A stretch of DNA of 64,000 nt from the NCBI GenBank assembly GCA_014804755.1, contig JAAUZE010000003.1, positions 242,839 to 306,838 of the forward strand, read 5' to 3'. The notes below the pieces were generated by a model. It was not told the origin of the DNA and did no database searches. It saw only the letters and a list, made by a program, of their open reading frames with translations. Below are positions 26,795 to 35,700 of this stretch, in pieces; within the stretch, counting starts at the first letter, position 1, and each line of letters starts with the position of its first letter. The DNA is from Lachnospiraceae bacterium (lineage in GTDB: Bacteria; Bacillota; Clostridia; Lachnospirales; Lachnospiraceae). The position numbers and the translations under genes were made by a program.

Positions 26795-27506
26795 AATGAT
26801 CAAGTATCAATACAAACAATATATGATTTCTGCAAAATGGGTGATGCCATTCATCGTGCTGTTAGGGACTCTGAGTATGATGTACAGTATATCTCCGGTT
26901 GCGATTGTGGACAGTTTTTCGATGACAGGAATATTTCTTTTTGTTATTATGGTGTGGATTGGAAGGACAATTCAAGGAGTGGAACCGGAAGTGTCGGAGC
27001 AGGTGATGATATTAAGATTAAAAAGCGATCGAAAATATTATCTGTGTCATATCATATTTATGATGTGTATTTGTGCAGTAGTTACTGGAATATCTATTGT
27101 GGTTCCGGTTTTGATACATATACGGAGTGGAAATGCGCTATTATCGCGTCAATTCACTTGGTCGGATTTTGTTGGAGGCGGACTGTTAATGCTTGTATGT
27201 TCGTTCGTTGGCGGGATGGCAGGAGAATTGTTTCATATACGAATAATGAAAAACAGAACAGTGGGAATTGGAGTGACATTTTTTATTACTTTGTTAGCAG
27301 TTTGCCGAAACGGTGTGATTGCGGAATTTGCCGCTATGAAGTATATCCTCTGGGTAATACCACCAATTTCAGACGTGGTAAGTTGGTTTACAAATAAAAG
27401 CTATTTTAATATGGGAGAAGTGATGAAAGGTTTTCTTCTTCTTCTGATATACGGGGGAGTGATGGCTGTTATGAAGGTGGAAATGTTGAAGAGAGTGAAG
27501 TTTTGA
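26778..27506 (+). CDS. ABC-2-type permease subunit
   Basis: 242 residues with six hydrophobic segments. It pairs with the ATPase whose 3' end it overlaps. Substrate unknown. The last helix is followed by a short basic tail (KVEMLKRVKF). Confidence 0.8.
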   Translation: MKAICEMIKYQYKQYMISAKWVMPFIVLLGTLSMMYSISPVAIVDSFSMTGIFLFVIMVWIGRTIQGVEPEVSEQVMILRLKSDRKYYLCHIIFMMCICAVVTGISIVVPVLIHIRSGNALLSRQFTWSDFVGGGLLMLVCSFVGGMAGELFHIRIMKNRTVGIGVTFFITLLAVCRNGVIAEFAAMKYILWVIPPISDVVSWFTNKSYFNMGEVMKGFLLLLIYGGVMAVMKVEMLKRVKF

Positions 27507-27518
27507 CAGATTAGAATT

Positions 27519-27605
27519 GAAATCAATGCAAGCATCAGGCGTCCGCAAAAAAGAGGTCAATCTGAGGACGGGAAAGATTCTTAATATTTTCAATACGCTT
27601 ACTGA
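27519..27605 (+). pseudogene. Relic of a GNAT gene 3' end
   Basis: Read in one frame this gives NASIR..., then a gap, then SEDGKDS, a stop, YFQYAY and a stop. That matches the end of the intact GNAT at 28952-29431 (LASIRVLEKNGF ... SEDGKNSKYFQYAY). It lacks about six codons and has an AAA-to-TAA change, so it is a dead fragment of a second, related acetyltransferase. Confidence 0.7.
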
Positions 27606-27647
27606 TGGCTTCCGACTGACAGTGAGACAAACCGGAGAGCAAAATCG
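27561..27647 (+). repeat. 87-bp direct repeat, copy 1
   Basis: Begins TCTGAGGACGGGAAAGATTC and ends AGAGCAAAATCG; it includes the relic's end and the sequence after its stop (GATGGCTTCCGACTGACAGT). The second copy is at 29387-29473 with about 11 differences. The pair brackets the PNPOx-like, racemase and most of the GNAT genes. Confidence 0.85.
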
Positions 27648-27665
27648 GAATGTAAGGAGACCACT

Positions 27666-28136
27666 ATGAGAAGAAAAGATCGGGAAGTAACGGATTTGAT
27701 AAAAATCGAAAACATCATAAGTCGATGCACCTGTTGCAGAATTGGTTTTCATGATGATGGAGAAGTATATATTGTCCCACTAAGTTTTGGGTATGAGGCA
27801 AAGGGTGATACTTATATTTTTTATTTTCACGGAGCCAAAGAGGGACGAAAAATCGACTTGATCAAAAAAAATCCCATAGTAGGATTTGAAATGGATACGA
27901 ATTATGCTCTAAACGAAGCAGACCTTGCTTGCGGTTATTCTGCACGCTTTCAGAGTATCATTGGCAATGGTGTTATTAGCATCGTATCAGAAATCGAGGA
28001 AAAGAAGTTGGGGCTTTCCTTGCTCATGGAGCATAATACAGGGAAACAGAACTGGAATTTTGATGAGAAAATGGTGAATGCAGCTACGGTATTTAAGCTG
28101 GAGGTCACAAAAATGAGCTGCAAAGAGCATGAATAA
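27666..28136 (+). CDS. Pyridoxamine 5'-phosphate oxidase-like (NimA-type) flavin-binding protein
   Basis: 156 residues: MRRKDREVTDLIKIENIISRCTCCRIGFHDDGEVYIVPLSFGYE is the split-barrel opening of NimA-like proteins, followed by YIFYFHGAKEGRKIDLIKKNP. The family binds FMN or related cofactors; some members reduce nitroimidazoles. The role here is unknown. Ribosome site TGTAAGGAG. Confidence 0.85.
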   Translation: MRRKDREVTDLIKIENIISRCTCCRIGFHDDGEVYIVPLSFGYEAKGDTYIFYFHGAKEGRKIDLIKKNPIVGFEMDTNYALNEADLACGYSARFQSIIGNGVISIVSEIEEKKLGLSLLMEHNTGKQNWNFDEKMVNAATVFKLEVTKMSCKEHE

Positions 28137-28199
28137 TACAATTCCCAGTTGCAGAGTGGTGAAGCAGACTGAAAAATCGGGTTTTGAAAGGATTATACT

Positions 28200-28892
28200 A
28201 TGAAGAAATTAGGATTGGTTGGAGGAATGGGACCAGAGTCAACAATTCCCTATTACCATGATATTGTTTATGGAGTGCAAAACAGAATCGGGAATAATTT
28301 CTTCCCCAATTTAACTATTGAGAGCGTAAACGTATTTGAGGTTTTAAGTTTATGCAATGAGCAAAAATATGATGAATTGGCTGATTACTTAATGCAGGCA
28401 ATTAAAAGCCTTATAAAAAGTGGAGCTGATTTTATAGCGTTATCAGCAAATACTCCACACATTGTATTTGACAGATTAAAAGAGCAATCAACAGTTCCGT
28501 TAGTTAGCATTGTTGAGGTTACAAGGGATGAGGCAATTCGATTGAATAAGCATAGGGTAGGACTGCTTGGAACCATTTTTACTATGACAGATGACTTCTT
28601 CAAGAAGCCTTTTTACAGTAGTAATATTGAAATTATTATTCCAACTATGAAGGAAATGGAATATATAAATTGTAAAATATCTTCAGAATTAGAACTTGGT
28701 ATTGTAAAAAAGGAAACTTTAGAAAGTTTTCAAAAGATTATAAAGCGTATGGCGGAAGAAGAGGGAATTGAAGCTGTTATATTAGGCTGTACGGAATTAC
28801 CACTTTTGCTTAGCGATGAAGTAAGTCCTGTTCCATGCTTAGATACTATGAAAATACATATACAGCATTTAATTGATTGGATTGTTGAATAA
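28200..28892 (+). CDS. Aspartate/glutamate racemase family protein, Ala/Cys type
   Basis: 230 residues: KLGLVGGMGPESTIPYY, then SANTPHIVFDRL and ILGCTELPLLL. In classical Asp/Glu racemases both motifs carry a catalytic cysteine. Here the second is C197 but the first position is alanine (A83). A Thr83/Cys197 variant is known among E. coli racemases specific for L-substrates, so one-directional activity or another substrate is possible. Ribosome site AAAGGATTATACT. Confidence 0.85.
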   Translation: MKKLGLVGGMGPESTIPYYHDIVYGVQNRIGNNFFPNLTIESVNVFEVLSLCNEQKYDELADYLMQAIKSLIKSGADFIALSANTPHIVFDRLKEQSTVPLVSIVEVTRDEAIRLNKHRVGLLGTIFTMTDDFFKKPFYSSNIEIIIPTMKEMEYINCKISSELELGIVKKETLESFQKIIKRMAEEEGIEAVILGCTELPLLLSDEVSPVPCLDTMKIHIQHLIDWIVE

Positions 28893-28951
28893 GATAAATC
28901 CCGGTTTGCCGGGGCGTTGAAGATGTTTGAGGGGCGATGGGATGAGGATGC

Positions 28952-29431
28952 ATGATGAACATTAGTCTAAGAAACAGAACTGACGAAACGGTCAAGATTT
29001 ATTTTGAGAAAGCAAATAGGCCGGAGATAAAGAAGGTATTGCCACAGAAGGCACAAACTGTTGAAGAAGCCTTGGAGGATTATAGGGCATCCCTGCTTCT
29101 GGGTGCAGGAAGCTATGGAAGAACCATTTACATAGATGAGAACTATATTGGCGATATATGGTGCTACTGTATTGATGTTCACGAGGAACCAAGCGCAATG
29201 TTAAGTTATTGTATATTTGAAAAGACCTATTGGTCTCAGGGTGTCGCGACAGAAGCTGTCATGATGTTCTTGAAAGAAATACAGGACAGATATAAGCTTA
29301 GAACGATTGGTGCCTTTACATTTTCTGAAAACCTTGCATCTATACGGGTTCTTGAGAAAAACGGTTTTGATGTGATAGAAGAATTTTCTGAGGACGGGAA
29401 AAATTCTAAATACTTTCAATATGCTTACTGA
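28952..29431 (+). CDS. GNAT-family N-acetyltransferase (RimJ/RimL-like)
   Basis: 159 residues with SYCIFEKTYWSQGVATEAVMMFLKEI, the acetyl-CoA loop, and SENLASIRVLEKNGFDVIEEF. Two ATGs are adjacent; GATGAGGATGC precedes them. Its last codons and following bases are the second copy of the 87-bp repeat. Confidence 0.85.
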   Translation: MMNISLRNRTDETVKIYFEKANRPEIKKVLPQKAQTVEEALEDYRASLLLGAGSYGRTIYIDENYIGDIWCYCIDVHEEPSAMLSYCIFEKTYWSQGVATEAVMMFLKEIQDRYKLRTIGAFTFSENLASIRVLEKNGFDVIEEFSEDGKNSKYFQYAY

Positions 29432-29473
29432 TGGCTTCCGGCTGATGGTGAGACGAACAGGAGAGCAAAATCG
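29387..29473 (+). repeat. 87-bp direct repeat, copy 2 (GNAT 3' end)
   Basis: The intact counterpart of 27561-27647. It covers the last 15 codons of the GNAT gene and 42 bases after its stop, so non-coding sequence is shared too. Confidence 0.85.
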
Positions 29474-29499
29474 AAAATTGGGATTTGCGGAGAAATATA

Positions 29500-29961
29500 A
29501 TGAAAGAAATAATTGCCTATGAAATGTCATTTAAGAAAGAAATAGAATATAGCGATGAAGTGTTTTGCATACCCTTCAAAAAAATATATTGGAATGAATA
29601 TTTGCAAAAATATAATGAGTGCTTTTATGAAATGAGAAAAGATTTGGAAATTGAACCAATCAATTTTTATTCGGATTATTCTCAAATGATAGATAAAGCA
29701 GGTAATACTTACCTTTGTCTGAAAAATGGGGTAATAGCCGGGGCTGTGTCCTGCTATGGAAATGAAATAGATGATTTATTTGTTGATAAGTCGTTTCAAC
29801 GACAGGGCTTGGGACGAAAGCTGCTATTATGGGGGATAAATCACATAAAAGAGCAGGGTTATGATGAAATCATTTTGCATGTGGCTGAATGGAATCAAAA
29901 TGCGGTAAAGTTATATTTACAAACTGGATTCACGATTCAAAAAAAGGAAAGAGTTCGTTAA
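29500..29961 (+). CDS. GNAT-family N-acetyltransferase
   Basis: About 153 residues from the ATG after CGGAGAAATATA. Acetyl-CoA loop VDKSFQRQGLGRKLLLWGINH and final NAVKLYLQTGFTIQKKERV. The first half shows little similarity to the other GNATs. AT-rich. Confidence 0.85.
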   Translation: MKEIIAYEMSFKKEIEYSDEVFCIPFKKIYWNEYLQKYNECFYEMRKDLEIEPINFYSDYSQMIDKAGNTYLCLKNGVIAGAVSCYGNEIDDLFVDKSFQRQGLGRKLLLWGINHIKEQGYDEIILHVAEWNQNAVKLYLQTGFTIQKKERVR

Positions 29962-29988
29962 TATCCCATTTGAAGGAGCTAACAGAAA

Positions 29989-30495
29989 ATGGCAGAACTA
30001 AGGAGATTATCAATCGCTGATGGAATGGATATCTATAGGATGTTGCAGGAAATTCCGAAAGAAGAGAATGGGTTGATCAACAAAGCGAATGGATTATCCT
30101 ATGAGGAATATAAAGAATGGTTGAAGGGAAAATATGCAGAGTCCGAGCAGAAGGGGCTTGTGGACGGTTGGAAGGTACCCTCTACTACCTATTGGCTTTA
30201 TGTAGACGGGAGGCCGATCGGCTTTGGAAGTGTCAGACACTTTCTTACAGATGCGCTCCGTGAAGCCGGTGGAAATATTGGGTACGGAATCGCACCCTCG
30301 TACCGAGGGAAAGGATATGGAAAGGAGCTTCTTCGTCTTTTATTAAAGGAAGCCGGCCGGTTTGGAATGGATAAAGCACTTGTTACAGTTCATTTAGACA
30401 ATGCCGCATCAAAGGCGGTTGCACTTGCGAATGGAGGACTGATCACCGGACAGACAGAGGAAAGATTTCTCATTTGGATCGATACGGTGTCTTAA
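29989..30495 (+). CDS. GNAT-family N-acetyltransferase
   Basis: 168 residues. GYGIAPSYRGKGYGKELLRLLLKEAGRFGMDKALVTVHLDNAASKAVALANGG is a classic acetyl-CoA binding core of the YkwB/aminoglycoside-like GNAT type. GAAGGAGCTAAC precedes the start. Less AT-rich than its neighbours. Confidence 0.85.
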   Translation: MAELRRLSIADGMDIYRMLQEIPKEENGLINKANGLSYEEYKEWLKGKYAESEQKGLVDGWKVPSTTYWLYVDGRPIGFGSVRHFLTDALREAGGNIGYGIAPSYRGKGYGKELLRLLLKEAGRFGMDKALVTVHLDNAASKAVALANGGLITGQTEERFLIWIDTVS

Positions 30496-30522
30496 GACTG
30501 TAAGATGAGGAAAGGGAACGAT

Positions 30523-31314
30523 ATGTTTTTTGAAGCATTATGGAATGAATTTGCATTGCTTCCTGAAGTAGAAGCCATCGCATTGGGCGGATCGAGAGCG
30601 GGGGCACACTATGATGAAAAATCAGATTATGATTTATATATTTATTGTAGCCGGACGCCCGAGGAGGCGGTGCGAAAACAGATTTTAAGCAAGTACTGTC
30701 AGTATATGGAGATCGGAAATTCTTTCTGGGAGCTTGAGGACGACTGTACTCTGAAAGACGGGGTGGATATTGATATTTTATATAGAAATATCGAAGATTT
30801 TACGCAGGAAATCCGCTCTGTAGTTGAGAAGCATATTGCACATAACGGCTATACCACCTGTATGTGGCACAATCTGTTGCACAGCAAGATTCTTTATGAT
30901 AAAAACGGGAAACTGACAGCGCTGAAGCATCAATATCAGATTCCCTACCCGGACGAGCTTAAGGATCATATTATTCAGCGGAATCTGCGGCTGTTAAGAG
31001 GGAATCTCCCCTCCTATGATATGCAGATCAAAAAAGCGGCTGCCCGTAAAGACTGGGTCAGTGTCAATCATAGAACCGCAGCGTTTTTAGAATCGTATTT
31101 TGATATTATTTTTGCGCTGAATAAGCTGACGCATCCGGGAGAAAAGCGAATGATACAGTACGCGAAAGAGCAGGCAAAAATTCTTCCGGCCGACTTTGAG
31201 GAAAATCTTGACCGCTTATTTCAAAACTTATTTACGAATTCGGATACGGTTCTTAAAACCCTTGCGGCGGTCATTTCCGCATTGGAAGATGCGATAGAAA
31301 GAAAAGAGGACTAG
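30523..31314 (+). CDS. Nucleotidyltransferase-domain protein (DUF4037-like)
   Basis: 263 residues from the ATG after AGGAAAGGGAACGAT. The polymerase-beta-type nucleotidyltransferase motif is intact: ALGGSRAGAHYDEKSDYDLYIYC (GGS and the DxD pair), with a third Asp in GVDIDILY. The C-terminal half is helical, as in aminoglycoside or streptomycin nucleotidyltransferase relatives. It could modify a small molecule; no specific drug can be named. Confidence 0.85.
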   Translation: MFFEALWNEFALLPEVEAIALGGSRAGAHYDEKSDYDLYIYCSRTPEEAVRKQILSKYCQYMEIGNSFWELEDDCTLKDGVDIDILYRNIEDFTQEIRSVVEKHIAHNGYTTCMWHNLLHSKILYDKNGKLTALKHQYQIPYPDELKDHIIQRNLRLLRGNLPSYDMQIKKAAARKDWVSVNHRTAAFLESYFDIIFALNKLTHPGEKRMIQYAKEQAKILPADFEENLDRLFQNLFTNSDTVLKTLAAVISALEDAIERKED

Positions 31315-31318
31315 GACG

Positions 31319-31366
31319 ATGATACTTGAAACAGAAAGATTGATGCTGCGTCCTGTATCAAACTGA
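31319..31366 (+). pseudogene. N-terminal fragment of a GNAT gene
   Basis: ATG ATA CTT GAA... reads MILETERLMLRPVSN and a stop, the standard opening of RimJ/RimL-type acetyltransferases, cut after 15 codons. It starts 5 bases after the nucleotidyltransferase stop. The rest of the gene is missing. Confidence 0.65.
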
Positions 31367-31410
31367 CTATCAGCTGCAGAGGTATGATTTTAAGATAAAG
31401 GGGAACGGAA

Positions 31411-32715
31411 ATGAAGGAAAGAACACAGGGGCAGATCAAAAGAGTGATTGTAATCGTTATAGTCCTTTTACTTGCAGGGTTTGGCATTATGATGTACTGT
31501 GAATGGCGGGGGAATTTCCCGGATACCTTGTATGTGTGTCGTAAAATGCTGTTGGCGATGCCGATATTTGCGATTCTGATCGGGAGGGCGCATGCTCGTG
31601 CCGGTCAGGGGATGAGTAACCGTGAATATGTGGTGCAGATGTTTGGCGGGAGAAACACATCGGGAAGCAGGAAGGATTATATGGATTATGCCCGCATTTT
31701 GGCGGCAGTTATGGTAATTTTGACCCATGCCTGCTCCATGCAGGCGGATGCAGACGCGGCATTGTGGAAAACGAATCTATTGCTGTCCTGCACGGGAATC
31801 GGTCTGGTTTGTAATCCGCTCTATGTGATGATTTCCGGTTCTCTTTTGCTGGCGGCGGAAAAAGAAGAGGCTCTTGGAACATTCTATTTCAAGCGCTTTG
31901 TCAAAGTGGTGATTCCCATGGTGGTCTATTATGTGATCTTTTTATGCGTGTCCGGACAGATCAGTCTGATACCGCCGCAAAATCTGGGGGAGGGTGCTTT
32001 ACAGATTTTGGCAGGCGCATCCGGAATTGTACCGCATTATTGGCTTATTTACATATTGATTTCGTTGTATGTGACGGTGCCGTTTATCCGGGTGATGGTA
32101 AAAAATATGAAAGACAGTTTCATTACGGTTTTATTTTTTCTGATACTGGCGGAGGAGCTTCTGGTGACCTATCTGCCGCTAGTAGGCGTGCAGATTGGCT
32201 TTACGATGAGCTTGGCAAGCTGGGAAGGTGTATTTATTTTAGGGTATATTGTTACGGAACGAAGAACAAAATGGATGGAGAGAACGGTGTTGATCTTAGG
32301 AGCCATATCCGCAGTGATTGTAGCAGTTGTTCCGGTTCTGGATGATTCGTTAACAGGTTATGTCTACAATACGGCGCCGGTAATGGTTCTTTTTGCAGGC
32401 GCCATATTGATCCTGTTATCGAAACTCGATGGCATTCTGAAAGGGAAGTTTCAGTTTGTGGCGCAGGTGCTGTCAAAATACAGCTATTCCATAATATTGG
32501 TACATTGGTATGGGTTGTTTGTGGTGACATGGGGAAAAATCGGCATACAGCCGCTTCGATTTGGCTGTATCGGAGGAATCACGTTAACAGTGGTTGTCGC
32601 GGTTGTTGTCTGCTTTGTTCTGGGCTTCGTGGCAGAAAATACGGCGGTGCTGGCAGTTCAACGGATTGTTGCCGATCTGGGCAATGTGACGAAGCGGTTG
32701 TGTGGAAGAAAGTAG
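31411..32715 (+). CDS. Acyltransferase-3 family membrane protein
   Basis: 434 residues with about 11 membrane segments. DYARILAAVMVILTHACSM carries the conserved His of acyltransferase-3 proteins, which O-acylate sugars of surface polymers. About 85 residues with one or two extra membrane helices precede this core. Ribosome site AAGGGG. Ends 17 bases before addA. Confidence 0.85.
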   Translation: MKERTQGQIKRVIVIVIVLLLAGFGIMMYCEWRGNFPDTLYVCRKMLLAMPIFAILIGRAHARAGQGMSNREYVVQMFGGRNTSGSRKDYMDYARILAAVMVILTHACSMQADADAALWKTNLLLSCTGIGLVCNPLYVMISGSLLLAAEKEEALGTFYFKRFVKVVIPMVVYYVIFLCVSGQISLIPPQNLGEGALQILAGASGIVPHYWLIYILISLYVTVPFIRVMVKNMKDSFITVLFFLILAEELLVTYLPLVGVQIGFTMSLASWEGVFILGYIVTERRTKWMERTVLILGAISAVIVAVVPVLDDSLTGYVYNTAPVMVLFAGAILILLSKLDGILKGKFQFVAQVLSKYSYSIILVHWYGLFVVTWGKIGIQPLRFGCIGGITLTVVVAVVVCFVLGFVAENTAVLAVQRIVADLGNVTKRLCGRK

Positions 32716-32732
32716 GTTAGGAGAAATAAGCA

Positions 32733-35700
32733 ATGCAATATACAAAGGAGCAGCGCAAGGTCATTGAACTTCATAACAGAAATCTTCTTGTGGCGGCGGC
32801 GGCAGGCTCCGGCAAGACCGCCGTGCTTGTGGAGCGTATCCTGCACATGGTGATGGATGAGGTTCGTCCGGTGGACATTGACCGGCTGCTTGTTGTGACA
32901 TTCACGAAAGCGGCGGCGTCCGAGATGCGGGAGCGTATCGGCATTTTACTGGAGAAAAAATTAAGGGAAATGCCGGAAAACGAGCATCTGCAAAAACAGT
33001 CGGCGCTCCTGCACAATGCAAAAATTATGACGATTGACAGCTTTTGCCAGTCCGTACTGCGCAATCACTTTGAGCTTGCGGGATTAGACCCCGCGTTCCG
33101 CGTGGCGGATGAGAACGAGATCCGCCTGATCCGCGAGGATATTTTGGAGGAATTGCTGGAGGAGAAGTTTGCCGAAGGCGGGGAGGAATTTTTGCTTTTT
33201 GCCGACGCTTATCAGGGCAGGGGCAGCAGATTAGAGAGCAGTATTTTGGAATTGTATGAATATGCGTCCGGCTTTCCGTGGCCGGAGGATTATCTGGCAC
33301 TGTGCGTTGCGGGGTATGAGATGGATACGCCGGAACGGCTTACGAATGCGCCGTGGATGAAGGAGCTGTTAAGTGAAATACGCGAAAAAGCGAAAGAGCT
33401 TGCCGATTATGTGAATGCAGCACTGGCGATCTGCCGGGAGCCGGAGGGGCCTCTTGCCTATGAAAAAGCGCTTCTATCGGATGCGGACGCACTTGCCGGG
33501 TTGTTAAAAGAGAATACCTACAATGGTTTACATAAAATTCTACATGAGTGGAAAAAGGAAGCGCTTGCACGCATGAAGAGCGGCAGCTGTGACGACGGAA
33601 AAAAACAGCGTGTCATGAATATCCGAAAGAAGGTATATGCAGAGCTGGATAAACTGACAAAGCAGGATGTCGTATTGTCAGCGGAGGAGCTTTGCGATCT
33701 GCTTGCCTTATGCCGCCCCGCCGTTTTAACGCTGGTTCGGCTTGTGCAGGAATTTACGGCCCGTTTTCAGGAAAAAAAGCAGGAGCTCAACATCGTTGAT
33801 TTTTCGGATTTAGAGCATGAGGCGCTGCATCTTTTTTTAGAAAAAAATGAAGACGGCACGCTTGTGCCGACCCAAACCGCACTTGCTTACCGGGAGGAAT
33901 TTGCGGAGATTCTGATCGACGAGTATCAGGACAGCAATATGGTGCAGGAGCTTTTGCTGCGCAGTATTTCGGGGGAGGACGAGGGACGTCCGAACCGATT
34001 TATGGTGGGGGACGTCAAGCAGAGCATTTATCGGTTCAGACTTGCAAAGCCGGAGATTTTTTTGGAGAAATATGAGCGGTACGGCACGGAAGACGGCGCT
34101 TATCAGCGGATCGACCTGCACAAAAATTTCCGAAGCAGGAAAGAAGTGCTTACCTGTGTCAATGAGATCTGCGGGCGGCTGATGCGAAGCGAGATCGGAC
34201 ATATTGTGTATGATGATGCGGCGGCGCTCTATGTGGGAGCGCAGTTTCCCTGCGATGCGGAAGATGCCGGTACGGACTACCGTGCGGAAATCCTGCTGTC
34301 GGATGCTGTGCCGGACTTAAAGCGGGAGCAGCGTATCGAGCAGGAGGCGCGGATGACGGCAATCCGCATCCGCGAGCTGGTCGGAAATGCCATGGTAACG
34401 GAGCGGCGCGTGAATGCGCAGGGGGAAACGGAAGCCTGCCTGCGTCCCGCGTCTTATCGGGACATTGTCATCTTACTGCGGACAAGCGGCGATTGGTTTG
34501 ATTGTTACCGCAGGGTGCTTGAGCGTGAGGGGATTCCTGTCTATGTGGCAACGCGGACAGGCTATTTTGCGGCGTCCGAAATACAGACAATCTTTCATTA
34601 TTTGAAAGTCCTGGATAATCCCAGACAGGATATTCCGATGTTCGGTGTGCTGCTATCCGCGTTCGGCGGCTTTACGGAGGAGGAGATCACAGCGCTTTGT
34701 ACGGGCGGGAATGAAAATTGCCTGTATGAGAGCTTGAAGCGGGCAGCAGGCATGGAAGATGATACGGCGCAAGAAGCGCCGGAGCTTCGCAGGAAGGCGA
34801 ATGCTTTTTTGGCACAGTATGCAGAGTTTCGCGACAGGATGCTCTACACACCGATTCATGAACTGCTCCGTATGCTAATCCGCGATACCGGCTATGACTT
34901 GCTGATGGAGGCGCTGCCGGGCGGTGCAAAGAGGAGGGCGAACTTAGACGCGCTGATCGAGAAAGCGGCGGCCTATGAGAAGACGAGCTTTCACGGGCTG
35001 TTTCATTTCATGCGCTATATAGAAAATCTGAGAAAATATGAAGTGGATTACGGGGAGGCGGACATTGCGGACGAGCGCGCCGATCTGGTGCGGATCATGA
35101 CGATCCATGCGAGCAAAGGCTTGGAATTTCCGATTTGCTTTGTAGGGGGACTCGGCAAGCAGTTCAACGCGCAGGATGAGAAAAAATCCATTGTGCATGA
35201 CGCGGAGCTTGGCATCGGCATAGATTATGTAAACCCAATCGCGCGGACCAAGACGCGTAATCTCCTAAAATCCGTGATGAACAGAAAAGAGAAGAAAGAG
35301 CGGCTGGGCGAAGAACTGCGCGTGCTGTATGTGGCGTTGACCCGCGCGAAGGAAAAGCTCATCATGACGGGGACGGTGAAGGATGCCGGAGTATATGAGG
35401 AAGAACTGCGCGAACGCCCTTCACTGTATGGGATCGCGCCGGATGGCGCGCCGCAGTCCGGTAACGGAAAGGATGCGCAGGAGGATCATGCGATGGCTTT
35501 CATGACTCCTCTGCCCGTCGGCATGATCCGGGACGCTTCCAGCATGCTTGACTGGGTGATGGCGGCGGTCTATGCGGGTGATCTGTGCGGAAAGACCGTA
35601 ACGGTCTGCGTGCAGGATACAGAGCGGCTTGCGGCGGCGGAATGTAAGGCGGATACGGCGGAAGAACTGCGGAGACTGCTGCTTTCCTGCGAGGCAGATA

